Source: an uncultured Bacteroidota bacterium | Lineage (GTDB): Bacteria; Bacteroidota; Bacteroidia; Flavobacteriales; Flavobacteriaceae | Reading direction: 5' to 3' | NCBI GenBank assembly: GCA_902598525.1 | Contig: CACKBZ010000007.1 | Span: 1 to 47,723, forward strand | Length of the DNA: 47,723 nt | Shown: one piece after another, positions 35,653-43,949 of the stretch | How the letters are laid out: every line of letters starts with the position of its first letter | Numbering within the stretch: the first letter of the stretch is position 1 | Position numbers and translations under genes: made by a program | Notes under the pieces: generated by a model | What the model saw: only the letters and a program-made list of their open reading frames with translations | Told to the model about the DNA's origin: nothing | Databases searched by the model: none

Positions 35653-36102
35653 ATGAACTTGCTGAAAATAACTAAGATAGGTTGTATTGCGCTTGGAGTA
35701 TTAGGGATTATATTCCTTTTCATTGTATTTGCAACTGGTGATGATACTATAAAAATGTCAGCTGCATCGGGAGAATTTGGTGTCATTACTCCCATAATAC
35801 TTCTTAGTCAATTAATACTTTTAATAGCTGTTATTGTAACCCTTTTGTTCTCGTTAAGAGGTTTAGCAAAAGATAAGGCTAAAATGAAAAGTGCTTTAAC
35901 TTCTGCTGGCTTATTTTTAGCAGTTGTAGTTGTAGCATTTTTTCTTTCAAGTGGTGTGGAAACACCAATGAGAGATGGTAAAGTTCTATCGGCTATTGGC
36001 TCACAACTTGTTGGAACCGGAATCAGAGTATTCTATATTTTAGCTATAATTGCAGTTGGATTGATGATTTTCTCGGGAGGTACAAGATTTCTAAAAAAAT
36101 AG
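35653..36102 (+). CDS. Four-TM membrane protein of the exbB-exbD operon
   Basis: A 149-residue hydrophobic protein with four predicted helices (about 8-28, 44-66, 80-100 and 122-143). No known domain is apparent. Proteins of this kind commonly sit between exbB and exbD in Bacteroidota and have no assigned role. It starts 6 bases after exbB and ends 3 bases before exbD, so it is certainly co-transcribed and is likely a subunit or assembly factor of the same motor. Confidence 0.75.
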   Translation: MNLLKITKIGCIALGVLGIIFLFIVFATGDDTIKMSAASGEFGVITPIILLSQLILLIAVIVTLLFSLRGLAKDKAKMKSALTSAGLFLAVVVVAFFLSSGVETPMRDGKVLSAIGSQLVGTGIRVFYILAIIAVGLMIFSGGTRFLKK

Positions 36103-36105
36103 TAT

Positions 36106-36729
36106 ATGGCAAGAAGAAAGTCTCCAGAAGTTAATGCGGGATCAATGGCAGATATTGCATTTCTGCTACTAATATTCTTTTTAGTTACAACTACAATTGA
36201 GACTGATAGTGGAATAAATAGAAAATTGCCTCCAATGGAGGAACAGATTGACCCACCAATAATCAGGCAAAAAAATATCTTCACTGTTGTAGTAAATAAG
36301 AATAATCAATTGTTAGTTGAGGAAGAATTAACCGACATTAAACAATTAAGAAGTCTTGCTGTTGATTTTCTTGATAATGGTGGAGGATCTGGTGAAGAGT
36401 TTTGTGACTATTGTCAAGGTGATAGGGACCCAAGATCGTCTGATAATCCAGAGAAAGCAATTATTTCGTTAAAAAATGATAGAGAGACGGAATACAAAGT
36501 ATACATTGCTGTTCAGAATGAATTAGTAGCAGCTTATAATGTCTTAAGAAACAGAGAATTTGCTAGACTTTACCCAAATGAAGGGCTGACATATGTCGAG
36601 GCAGATCTAAAATATTCTGATCCAAGAACTTCAATTGATGACAAATCTGACTTAAAAGATAAATTAGATGTTATAAAAGCATTGTATCCTCAGAAATTAT
36701 CAGAGGCTGAACCAAGTAAAGTAAATTAA
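36106..36729 (+). CDS. exbD: ExbD/TolR family biopolymer transport protein (first copy)
   Basis: A 207-residue protein with a short cytoplasmic N-terminus, one TM (about 14-33) and a periplasmic domain. The proton-conducting aspartate is Asp16 in GSMADIAFLLL. The periplasmic domain is longer than E. coli ExbD (141 residues) and carries a glycine-rich insertion with a CxxC pair (FCDYCQGDRDP, about 106-116). YIAVQNELVAAYNVLRNREF is a conserved Bacteroidota feature. It is followed after 2 bases by the second exbD. Confidence 0.92.
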   Translation: MARRKSPEVNAGSMADIAFLLLIFFLVTTTIETDSGINRKLPPMEEQIDPPIIRQKNIFTVVVNKNNQLLVEEELTDIKQLRSLAVDFLDNGGGSGEEFCDYCQGDRDPRSSDNPEKAIISLKNDRETEYKVYIAVQNELVAAYNVLRNREFARLYPNEGLTYVEADLKYSDPRTSIDDKSDLKDKLDVIKALYPQKLSEAEPSKVN

Positions 36730-36731
36730 TT

Positions 36732-37214
36732 ATGGCGAAATTTAAAAAAAATAAAAGTGGAGATCTTCCCGCAATATCAACTGCATCACTTCCGGATATA
36801 GTTTTTATGTTATTGTTCTTTTTTATGGTGGCTACAGTTATGAGAGATAATACTCTTATGGTTCAAAATACTCTTCCTGCTGCTGATCAGGTCCAAAAGC
36901 TTGACAAAAAAGATAGGGTAATATATATATATGCAGGTAAACCATCCAGTAGATACATCGATACCTACGGAACCTCTGCGAAAATTCAACTTAATGATAA
37001 GTTCGGTACTGTTGAAGAGGTCGGAGCTTTTGTACTTGCAGAAAGAGCTGCAAAGAGACAAGAACTTCAAAATGTCCTCACAACTGCTTTAAAAGTTGAT
37101 AGTGAAACCAAAATGGGTATTATAAGTGATATTAAGCAGGAGTTACGTAAAGTAAATGCTCTAAAGCTAAACTATACAACAAGAGTTGGAGATTACACTC
37201 AAAATTTCAACTAA
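36732..37214 (+). CDS. exbD: ExbD/TolR family biopolymer transport protein (second copy)
   Basis: A 160-residue ExbD with Asp22 in STASLPDIVFMLLFFFMVA as the channel residue and a single TM at about 21-38. The periplasmic domain has the family-typical YIYAGKPSSRYID and KQELRKVNALKLNYTT. It differs clearly from the first copy in length and lacks the CxxC insertion, so the two probably form a heteromeric stator rather than being recent duplicates. The 3' end overlaps the porT-like gene by 29 bases. Confidence 0.91.
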   Translation: MAKFKKNKSGDLPAISTASLPDIVFMLLFFFMVATVMRDNTLMVQNTLPAADQVQKLDKKDRVIYIYAGKPSSRYIDTYGTSAKIQLNDKFGTVEEVGAFVLAERAAKRQELQNVLTTALKVDSETKMGIISDIKQELRKVNALKLNYTTRVGDYTQNFN

Positions 37215-37875
37215 CAAAAAATTAGTAACCATAATTTACTTGTTGAGCCTTGGCTTATATTCTCAATATACCCCTGATTCTAAATTTTACAGAGAGGATC
37301 AATTTTTCATAGGTTCTACTTACTTTATTCAAACTGAAAAAATTGATGAATTTAAGCAAAACGGATTTTCAGGTAACTTCCAAGTAGGGTTTATAAGAGA
37401 CTTACCACTAAATAAAAATTCAACAAAAGCATTGGGTATTGGATTTGGATATGAGCGTAATTATTTTACATCAAACATTCAACCAGCAGAGCAAAATGAG
37501 AGAATAGACTACAGAATTATTGTAAGTAGATTCCTAGAATCCAAAAATAAAATTACATTTTCATCTATTTCTCTTCCTATTGAATATAGGTGGAGGAAAT
37601 CATCTATTGATAAATATAAATTTTGGAGAATTTATTCGGGATTCAAGATAAAAAAGAATTTTTCTTTAAAATCTAACCCATCATATGGAAGTGATACAGT
37701 AATTAAAGATTTCAATGATTGGACTTCATCAATCTATATAAATGCTGGATATAATACTTGGAATATTTCCTTAGAGTATGACTTAAACCCGATTATTGAA
37801 GATAAAAAGACTATTAATGGAGATAATCTAAATATAAGTTTTCTCAGATTAGGACTTATTTTTTATTTTTTATAA
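37186..37875 (+). CDS. porT: PorT family outer membrane beta-barrel protein
   Basis: A 229-residue beta-barrel-like protein; PorT in Bacteroidota is linked to the type IX secretion system, although PorT-type barrels beside exbD are also annotated without that role. A signal peptide (NKKLVTIIYLLSLGLYSQ) is followed by alternating strands and a terminal aromatic residue region (FLRLGLIFYFL). There is no ATG near the start. TTG at 37186 is the first usable codon and places the gene 29 bases inside the second exbD. The stop lies within a 6-base overlap with convergent rpoN. Confidence 0.72.
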   Translation: MEITLKISTNKKLVTIIYLLSLGLYSQYTPDSKFYREDQFFIGSTYFIQTEKIDEFKQNGFSGNFQVGFIRDLPLNKNSTKALGIGFGYERNYFTSNIQPAEQNERIDYRIIVSRFLESKNKITFSSISLPIEYRWRKSSIDKYKFWRIYSGFKIKKNFSLKSNPSYGSDTVIKDFNDWTSSIYINAGYNTWNISLEYDLNPIIEDKKTINGDNLNISFLRLGLIFYFL

Positions 37876-39291
37876 CTCTTTTCTCAATCTAGCAACAGGA
37901 ATATCTAATTGCTCCCTATATTTTGATACAGTTCTCCTTGCAACCTTATAGCCTTTTTTAGATAATCTATTTGATAGTTCTATATCTGATAATGGCTTAA
38001 CTTTATCTTCAGATTCTATAATTTCCCTTAAAACTCTTTTTATCTCAATTGTTGATATATCATCTCCTTCATTATTTTTCATCCCCTCAGAGAAATAACT
38101 TTTAAGTAATTTAATTCCATATGGGGTATCAATGTATTTACTATTAGCAACCCTTGAAATAGTAGAAATATCCATGTCTATCATTTCAGCTATATCTTTT
38201 AAAATCATAGGTTTGAGATTACTCTCCTCTCCAGAAAGAAAATAACTCTTTTGAAAGTTAACAATTGCATTGACCGTTTGAAAAAGAGTTTGATACCTTT
38301 GCTCAATTGCTTCTATAAACCATTTTGCAGAGTCCAGTTTTTGCTTTAAAAACTGAATTGTTTGATTTTGTGATTTTGTTTTATTTGGATCATTTTTATA
38401 TCCCTCAAGTATATTTTTATATGAATTAGAAAGTCTTAATTCTGGTGAGTTCCTTCTATTTAAATCTACAATTAAGTTTCCTTCTTCAATTGTTAAGATA
38501 AAATCAGGAGTAATTGCATTATTTGTATAGTCACTGGTTATTGAACCTCCAGGTTTAGGATTTAACTTTGAAATTTCTTCTATTGCTTCTTTTAATTTTT
38601 CTTCACTTAAGTTTAATTTCTCTGTTAATTTAGAGAACTTTTTTTTAGAAAATGAATCAAAATCATTTTCTAATATTCTTATAGAATTTTCGATTGACTC
38701 CTTAGAATTTTTTCTTTTTAGTTGGATTAGCAGGCATTCTTTTAGGGACCTAGCTCCAACTCCTGGAGGGTCTAGCTCTTGAATTTTTTCTAATACTGAT
38801 AATATCTCATCTTTTGTAGTTGCTATATTTTGTGTAAAGGCTAAATCATCAATTATATCTTCTACATCTCTTCTTAGGTATCCACTTTCATCAATGCTTC
38901 CAATTAAAAAATCACAAATAGGTTTATGTCTATCAATAATAATTATATTTTTAGATTGATTATCCAGATATTGATGAAAGCTATATGAAGCCTTTGTCTG
39001 AAAGTTAAGATTTGCTTCATCATTTGAATGATAATTTTGACTCTTATCATAATCCTCAGTCATATCTGTCAGATAATCGTCTATATCAATATCGTCATTT
39101 GTATCATTCTCAAAGTCATCGTTTTCAACTTCTGTTTTCTCTTTACCCATCTCTAATGCTGGATTTTCCTCAATTTCATTTTTAATTTTTTGCTCTAATT
39201 CTGCTGTAGTTAGCTGAATCAGTTTCATAAGTTGAATCTGTTGTGGGGATAACTTTTGAGAAAGCTTTAATTGTAATTTTTGATTAAGCAT
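37870..39291 (-). CDS. rpoN: RNA polymerase sigma-54 factor
   Basis: Alternative sigma factor requiring AAA+ activators and recognising -24/-12 promoters. The 473 residues show region I (MLNQKLQLKLSQKLSPQQIQ), an acidic region II, the core-binding region with DPPGVGARSLKECL, and the C-terminal RpoN box ARRTVSKYRE at 451-460. It is last in the leftward ftsX-to-rpoN series, 44 bases after asnS. I saw no convincing -24/-12 site in the window. Bacteroidota carry rpoN widely. Confidence 0.96.
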   Translation of the reverse strand: MLNQKLQLKLSQKLSPQQIQLMKLIQLTTAELEQKIKNEIEENPALEMGKEKTEVENDDFENDTNDDIDIDDYLTDMTEDYDKSQNYHSNDEANLNFQTKASYSFHQYLDNQSKNIIIIDRHKPICDFLIGSIDESGYLRRDVEDIIDDLAFTQNIATTKDEILSVLEKIQELDPPGVGARSLKECLLIQLKRKNSKESIENSIRILENDFDSFSKKKFSKLTEKLNLSEEKLKEAIEEISKLNPKPGGSITSDYTNNAITPDFILTIEEGNLIVDLNRRNSPELRLSNSYKNILEGYKNDPNKTKSQNQTIQFLKQKLDSAKWFIEAIEQRYQTLFQTVNAIVNFQKSYFLSGEESNLKPMILKDIAEMIDMDISTISRVANSKYIDTPYGIKLLKSYFSEGMKNNEGDDISTIEIKRVLREIIESEDKVKPLSDIELSNRLSKKGYKVARRTVSKYREQLDIPVARLRKEL

Positions 39292-39335
39292 ATTTAATAA
39301 TACTTAAACAAAATTAATAAAAGAATTAATTTCAA

Positions 39336-40760
39336 TTAAAAGGATGCATTTTTTGGTGTTCTAGGATACGGGATAACATCTCTAATATTAGACATTCCTG
39401 TACAAAACATTACCATTCTTTCAAAACCAAGACCAAATCCGCTATGAGGTGCGGTTCCATATTTTCTTAAGTCTAAATACCACCATAACTCTTTTTCATC
39501 GATTCCGTTTTCTGCCATTCTCTGTTGAAGTATGTCTAGTCTCTCCTCCCTCTGAGAACCTCCAATTATTTCACCAATTCCAGGAAATAAAACATCCATT
39601 GCTCTAACTGTTTTATTATCATCATTTAATCTCATATAAAATGCTTTAATCTTTGACGGATAATCATAAATAATAACTGGAGCTTTAAAATGCTTCTCAA
39701 CAAGGAATCTCTCATGCTCACTTTGAAGATCGGAACCCCATTTATCTATTGGATATTCAAACTTTTTCTTTTTGTTATGATTGGAGTTTTTCAATATATC
39801 AAATGCCTCTGAATATGATACTCGAGTAAATTTATTATTAATAGTAAAATTAATTTTCTCAATTAAGCTTAAATCATTTCTTTTGTTTTTTGGTTTTTGA
39901 CTTTCTTCTTTAAAGAGTCTTTGATCAAGAAATTTTAAATCCTCATCACAATTTTTTAATACATAATTGAGTATATACTTTACAAATGATTCAGCTAAGT
40001 CCATATTATCATTAAGGTCATAGAATGCCATTTCAGGCTCTATCATCCAGAACTCTGAAGCATGTCTAGATGTATTTGAATTTTCTGCTCTAAATGTTGG
40101 ACCAAATGTATAAACTTTTCCCAGGCCAAGAGCATAAGTCTCTGCCTCTAACTGACCTGACACAGTAAGACTAGTTTTTTTGCCAAAAAAATCATTTGAA
40201 TGGTCTATACTTTTTTTTGCTAGATCTTTACTCTCTAATGTTGTTACTTTAAACATTTCTCCTGCTCCCTCGGCATCACTGGATGTAATAATTGGAGTAT
40301 GTATATAATTAAAACCATTTTTATTAAAATACTCATGAATACTAAAAGCTAATTTTGATCTTATTCTCATTACAGAACTAAATGTTGAAGTTCTAATTCT
40401 CAGGTGGGCTTGCTCTCTTAAAAACTCAAAGCTGTGTTTCTTTGGTTGAATAGGATATTTTTCTGAGTCAGATTTACCAATTAGTTTAATATCAGATACT
40501 TTTATCTCAAAACTTTGACCTTTTCCAATACTCTTAATTAATATACCAGTAATTATTAATGAACAACCAACATTAATTTCATTAAGAATATCCTGATCTA
40601 TTTTACCATCAACAATTACACACTGAATATTCTTAATTGTTGATCCATCATTTAATTCAATAAATTTCTTGGCTCTAAATGCTCTGACCCAACCACCTAT
40701 ATTAATTTCATTGTCAATTGGTGGAGAATCATAAATTTCTTTAATTTTAGACAGATTCAT
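39336..40760 (-). CDS. asnS: Asparaginyl-tRNA synthetase
   Basis: Class IIb aminoacyl-tRNA synthetase charging tRNA-Asn. The 474 residues have an N-terminal OB-fold anticodon-binding domain (about 15-105, NIGGWVRAFRAKKFIEL) and the class II catalytic domain. Motif 2 lies in YTFGPTFRAENSNTSRHASE with EFWMIEPEMAF, and motif 3 is SGFGLGFERMVMF. The SGQLEAETYALGLGKV segment distinguishes AsnRS from AspRS. It starts 2 bases after frr ends on the same strand. Confidence 0.96.
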   Translation of the reverse strand: MNLSKIKEIYDSPPIDNEINIGGWVRAFRAKKFIELNDGSTIKNIQCVIVDGKIDQDILNEINVGCSLIITGILIKSIGKGQSFEIKVSDIKLIGKSDSEKYPIQPKKHSFEFLREQAHLRIRTSTFSSVMRIRSKLAFSIHEYFNKNGFNYIHTPIITSSDAEGAGEMFKVTTLESKDLAKKSIDHSNDFFGKKTSLTVSGQLEAETYALGLGKVYTFGPTFRAENSNTSRHASEFWMIEPEMAFYDLNDNMDLAESFVKYILNYVLKNCDEDLKFLDQRLFKEESQKPKNKRNDLSLIEKINFTINNKFTRVSYSEAFDILKNSNHNKKKKFEYPIDKWGSDLQSEHERFLVEKHFKAPVIIYDYPSKIKAFYMRLNDDNKTVRAMDVLFPGIGEIIGGSQREERLDILQQRMAENGIDEKELWWYLDLRKYGTAPHSGFGLGFERMVMFCTGMSNIRDVIPYPRTPKNASF

Positions 40761-40762
40761 TA

Positions 40763-41314
40763 TTATACAGTTAAAATATCTTTCTCTTTAGATAGGAACA
40801 TTTCCTCTACTTTCTTAATATATTTATCTGTAAGATCTTGAGAATCAACCTCTAAATTAGATTTTAAATCATCAGAAATTTCAAGAGCTTTGATTTTATT
40901 ATTTGCATCTTTTCTAGCGTTTCTAATACTAACTTTTGCAGATTCAGATTCAGATTTTGCAAATTTTGTCAGTTCCACTCTCCTCTCCTCAGTTAAAGGA
41001 GGAATATTAATTAATATAGATTCTCCATTGTTAACTGGATTAAATCCAAGATTTGAATCAATAATACTTTTTTCAATTTCATCAATTATAGACTTTTCCC
41101 ATGGCTGAATACTAATTGTCTGCGCATTTGGTGTACTAACAGATGCAACCTGATTCAAAGGTGTTAAATTACCATAATATTCTACTGAAATCCCTTTTAA
41201 CATAACAGGGTTTGCCTTACCTGCTCTAATTTTTGAAAGTTCAGTTTCTAGGTGATTAATTGCAGCCATCATATTGAGCTCTGCATTTTCAATTATTTCT
41301 TGATTTTCTTCCAT
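40763..41314 (-). CDS. frr: Ribosome recycling factor
   Basis: Splits post-termination ribosomes together with EF-G. At 183 residues it is of standard length. ELSKIRAGKANPVML, the NAQTISIQPWEKSI segment and the lysine-rich RRVELTKFAKSESESAKVSIR region are characteristic. It follows pyrH by 10 bases in the leftward operon, the conserved pyrH-frr order. Confidence 0.96.
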   Translation of the reverse strand: MEENQEIIENAELNMMAAINHLETELSKIRAGKANPVMLKGISVEYYGNLTPLNQVASVSTPNAQTISIQPWEKSIIDEIEKSIIDSNLGFNPVNNGESILINIPPLTEERRVELTKFAKSESESAKVSIRNARKDANNKIKALEISDDLKSNLEVDSQDLTDKYIKKVEEMFLSKEKDILTV

Positions 41315-41324
41315 GAATTATTAG

Positions 41325-42032
41325 TTAAGTAGAAACTTTTGTGCCTATTTTCTCTCCCATGACAACTTTAGTTAAGTTACCTTTTGTATTCATATCAAAT
41401 ACTACTATTGGAAGTTCATTCTCTTTGCTTAAGGTGAAAGCAGTAGTATCCATAATTTTTAATCCCTTCCGAATAGTCTCTTCAAAGGAAATATCATCGA
41501 ATTTAATTGCTTTTTTATTTTTTTCTGGGTCTTCATTATAAATCCCATCAACTCTTGTTCCTTTTAATATAACATCAGCATTAATTTCTATTGCTCGAAG
41601 AACTGCTGCTGAGTCTGTTGTGAAATATGGATTACCTGTCCCGGAAGCAAAAATTACAACTCTACCTTTCTCTAAATGTCTTGTTGCTTTTCTTTTAATA
41701 AAAGGCTCTGCTATTGATTCCATTTTTATAGCAGATTGAAGTCTTGTAGGAATATCTATATTCTCAAGTGCATTCTGAAGAGCTAGTCCATTGATTACAG
41801 TTGCAAGCATACCCATATAATCTGCTTGAACTCTATCAATTCCATCTTTTGAACCACTTAATCCCCTAAAGATATTACCTCCACCAATAACAATAGCTAT
41901 TTCAACTCCTTGCTTATGAATTTGTTTAATCTCACTCGCATAATTAACAAGCCTGTCATTATCTATGCCATAAGAATTTTTTCCTAACAGTGCTTCACCA
42001 CTTAATTTTAGTAAAATTCTCTTGTATTTCAT
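41325..42032 (-). CDS. pyrH: Uridylate kinase
   Basis: Phosphorylates UMP to UDP in pyrimidine nucleotide synthesis. The 235 residues start at the ATG at 42032, giving [17 protein letters not shown]; a GTG one codon upstream (42035) is less likely. [28 protein letters not shown] and [20 protein letters not shown] are the signature regions. frr lies directly downstream, as in most bacteria. rpsB-tsf, often nearby elsewhere, is absent; truB is the upstream neighbour here. Confidence 0.96.
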   Translation of the reverse strand: MKYKRILLKLSGEALLGKNSYGIDNDRLVNYASEIKQIHKQGVEIAIVIGGGNIFRGLSGSKDGIDRVQADYMGMLATVINGLALQNALENIDIPTRLQSAIKMESIAEPFIKRKATRHLEKGRVVIFASGTGNPYFTTDSAAVLRAIEINADVILKGTRVDGIYNEDPEKNKKAIKFDDISFEETIRKGLKIMDTTAFTLSKENELPIVVFDMNTKGNLTKVVMGEKIGTKVST

Positions 42033-42065
42033 CACTAGTGATTATGTAAATATAATTATAAAGTT

Positions 42066-42761
42066 TCAAATTTGTTCAAACCTAATTGCTTCATCAACCA
42101 ATAAATCTCCAATACTAATTCTTTTTAACTCATAAAGATATGAACCTGATTTTAGTTTTTTCCCATAATCATTTGCAATAGATCTAATGTAAGTTCCTTT
42201 AGAACAATTTATAAGAAACTCAACATAGGGTGAAGAAAAATTTTTGATTTCAAAATTAAAAATTTCAATTTCTCTTGGTTTAATTTCAATATTGATTTTT
42301 TCTCTTGCATAAGAGTATAACCTTTTACCGTCTTTTTTTAGAGCAGAAAATATTGGAGGTATTTGTTTTTGTTTTCCAATAAATGATTTTGCAATATTTA
42401 AAACTGCATTTTTATCAATATGATTATATTTAAAAGTCCTATTTACTTCTGTCTCTCTATCATATGAAGGTGTAGTTTCACCTAATTTAATTATGCCAGT
42501 GTATTTTTTTGGCAAATTTTGATATTTATAAATATTTTTTGTCTCATTTCCAATGCATATAATTAAAAGACCAGTAGCGAGTGGGTCCAATGTCCCTGCA
42601 TGTCCTACTTTAATCTTTTTGTGCTTAAGTCTTATTTGTAAACTTTTACGAATATATTTAACAACATCAAATGAAGTCCATTTAATTGGTTTATCAATTA
42701 AAATTATTTTACCATTTGTGATATCATCTAATGAAATTGACTCTAGAAAGTCATCTAACAT
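42066..42761 (-). CDS. truB: tRNA pseudouridine-55 synthase
   Basis: Makes pseudouridine 55 in the T arm of tRNAs. The ATG at 42761 gives 231 residues; a GTG two codons earlier (42767) would touch the stop of the DUF3098 gene. The catalytic aspartate is in GHAGTLDPLATGLL, with KPIKWTSFDVVKYIR ahead and CSKGTYIRSIANDYG behind, all TruB-specific. The C-terminal PUA-like extension of enterobacterial TruB is missing, as in many Bacteroidota. Confidence 0.95.
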   Translation of the reverse strand: MLDDFLESISLDDITNGKIILIDKPIKWTSFDVVKYIRKSLQIRLKHKKIKVGHAGTLDPLATGLLIICIGNETKNIYKYQNLPKKYTGIIKLGETTPSYDRETEVNRTFKYNHIDKNAVLNIAKSFIGKQKQIPPIFSALKKDGKRLYSYAREKINIEIKPREIEIFNFEIKNFSSPYVEFLINCSKGTYIRSIANDYGKKLKSGSYLYELKRISIGDLLVDEAIRFEQI

Positions 42762-42767
42762 TGTCAC

Positions 42768-42992
42768 TTAATTTTTAGATTTTTTTAGGATTGTTATTAT
42801 ACAAAGAGTAAAACCTAAAATTACTACTAAAGGTGCAAGCCTTATCCTCCTAAAATTATATATTTCATTACTGAAGATTTCAGGATTATTAGATTCGCCA
42901 CCTGACATAAGAAGAAAACCAATCATTATAATAATGACTGATATAAATAGCAGTCTATATCTTCTTTTATTAAATAGGAAATCTTTTTTCAT
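42768..42992 (-). CDS. DUF3098 small membrane protein
   Basis: A 74-residue protein with two TM helices (about 13-29 and 52-69). The N-terminal FLFNKRRY, GFLLMSGGESNNPEIF and FRRIRLAPLVVILGF are the DUF3098 hallmarks, a family essentially confined to Bacteroidota. Function is unknown. It lies between ftsX and truB, the usual flavobacterial location, 5 bases after ftsX, and may take part in cell-envelope or division processes. Confidence 0.9.
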   Translation of the reverse strand: MKKDFLFNKRRYRLLFISVIIIMIGFLLMSGGESNNPEIFSNEIYNFRRIRLAPLVVILGFTLCIITILKKSKN

Positions 42993-42997
42993 ACTAA

Positions 42998-43864
42998 CTA
43001 TCTTGAAATTTTTAATTTTAAATATCGCTGGGTAACAAAATATGAGCTAATATATGATGTAAATATTGCAAATAAGATAATAAATGAAATTAAGGCAATA
43101 ATTTCATTAATATCCGCAAAAAAATCAATTTCCTCAATTTGATAGCTAAACTGGTTAATAGAAATTAAGAGGAATATTACTGATACAATGGCTGAATACA
43201 ATCCTACTCTAGTGTAACTATTTATAAATGGTTTTCTTATGAAACTTTTAGTAGCTCCAACTAACTGCATTGTTTTAATAATATTTCTTTTTGAGTAAAT
43301 TGATATCCTTATAGAATTATTAATTAGGATAAAACTTATTATAAAAAAGAAGATACTAACAGAGATAATCCAAATTCCTATTCGATCAAAATTTTTTACT
43401 AGTGATTCAACTAGAGGCTTATCATATTCTATCTCTTCAATAAATTCAAAGTTTTTAAAGCTAGCAATTAGATCTTCAATACTGTAGACGTCAATTTTAT
43501 TACCATACAACTTGACAGTAATTAAATCAAGTAATGGATTGTATCCTAAGAATCCAACAAACTCCTCGCCTATTTCATTTGTGAATAGCTCAGCTGCATC
43601 TTCCTTTGAAATAAACTCTATTTTCTTAACATCTTCATTTAGATTTAGAAATTTTGTAAGTTGTTTTATCTCTCCCTCTTTTGAGGAATTTTTAAGATAT
43701 ATGTTAACTAGAACATTTTCTTTAAAGTAATTTTCTATTGAAGATGATTTTAAATATATGAATCCGATAATGGATAATAAGAAAAGCACTAAAGTATTTA
43801 TGACAAATAAAGAAACAAGGTTATTCCTTGTTCTTTTCATCTCGTAATTATTTTTTGGATTCAT
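42998..43864 (-). CDS. ftsX: Cell division protein FtsX
   Basis: Membrane subunit of the FtsEX complex, which relays ATP hydrolysis by FtsE to peptidoglycan hydrolases at the division site. The 288 residues show an N-terminal TM (about 14-34), a periplasmic domain (35-160) and three C-terminal TMs, the FtsX topology. MQLVGATKSFIRKPF is the conserved cytoplasmic loop. ftsE is not adjacent. It is the first gene of the leftward series and divergent from leuS (85 bases between the starts). Confidence 0.93.
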   Translation of the reverse strand: MNPKNNYEMKRTRNNLVSLFVINTLVLFLLSIIGFIYLKSSSIENYFKENVLVNIYLKNSSKEGEIKQLTKFLNLNEDVKKIEFISKEDAAELFTNEIGEEFVGFLGYNPLLDLITVKLYGNKIDVYSIEDLIASFKNFEFIEEIEYDKPLVESLVKNFDRIGIWIISVSIFFFIISFILINNSIRISIYSKRNIIKTMQLVGATKSFIRKPFINSYTRVGLYSAIVSVIFLLISINQFSYQIEEIDFFADINEIIALISFIILFAIFTSYISSYFVTQRYLKLKISR

Positions 43865-43949
43865 ATCTATTATATAAAAGTACTAAACAATTAATAAATT
43901 AATTTTTATGTTATTTAAATAAGTTCTTCCTTTGTAAAAAATATTCTAC

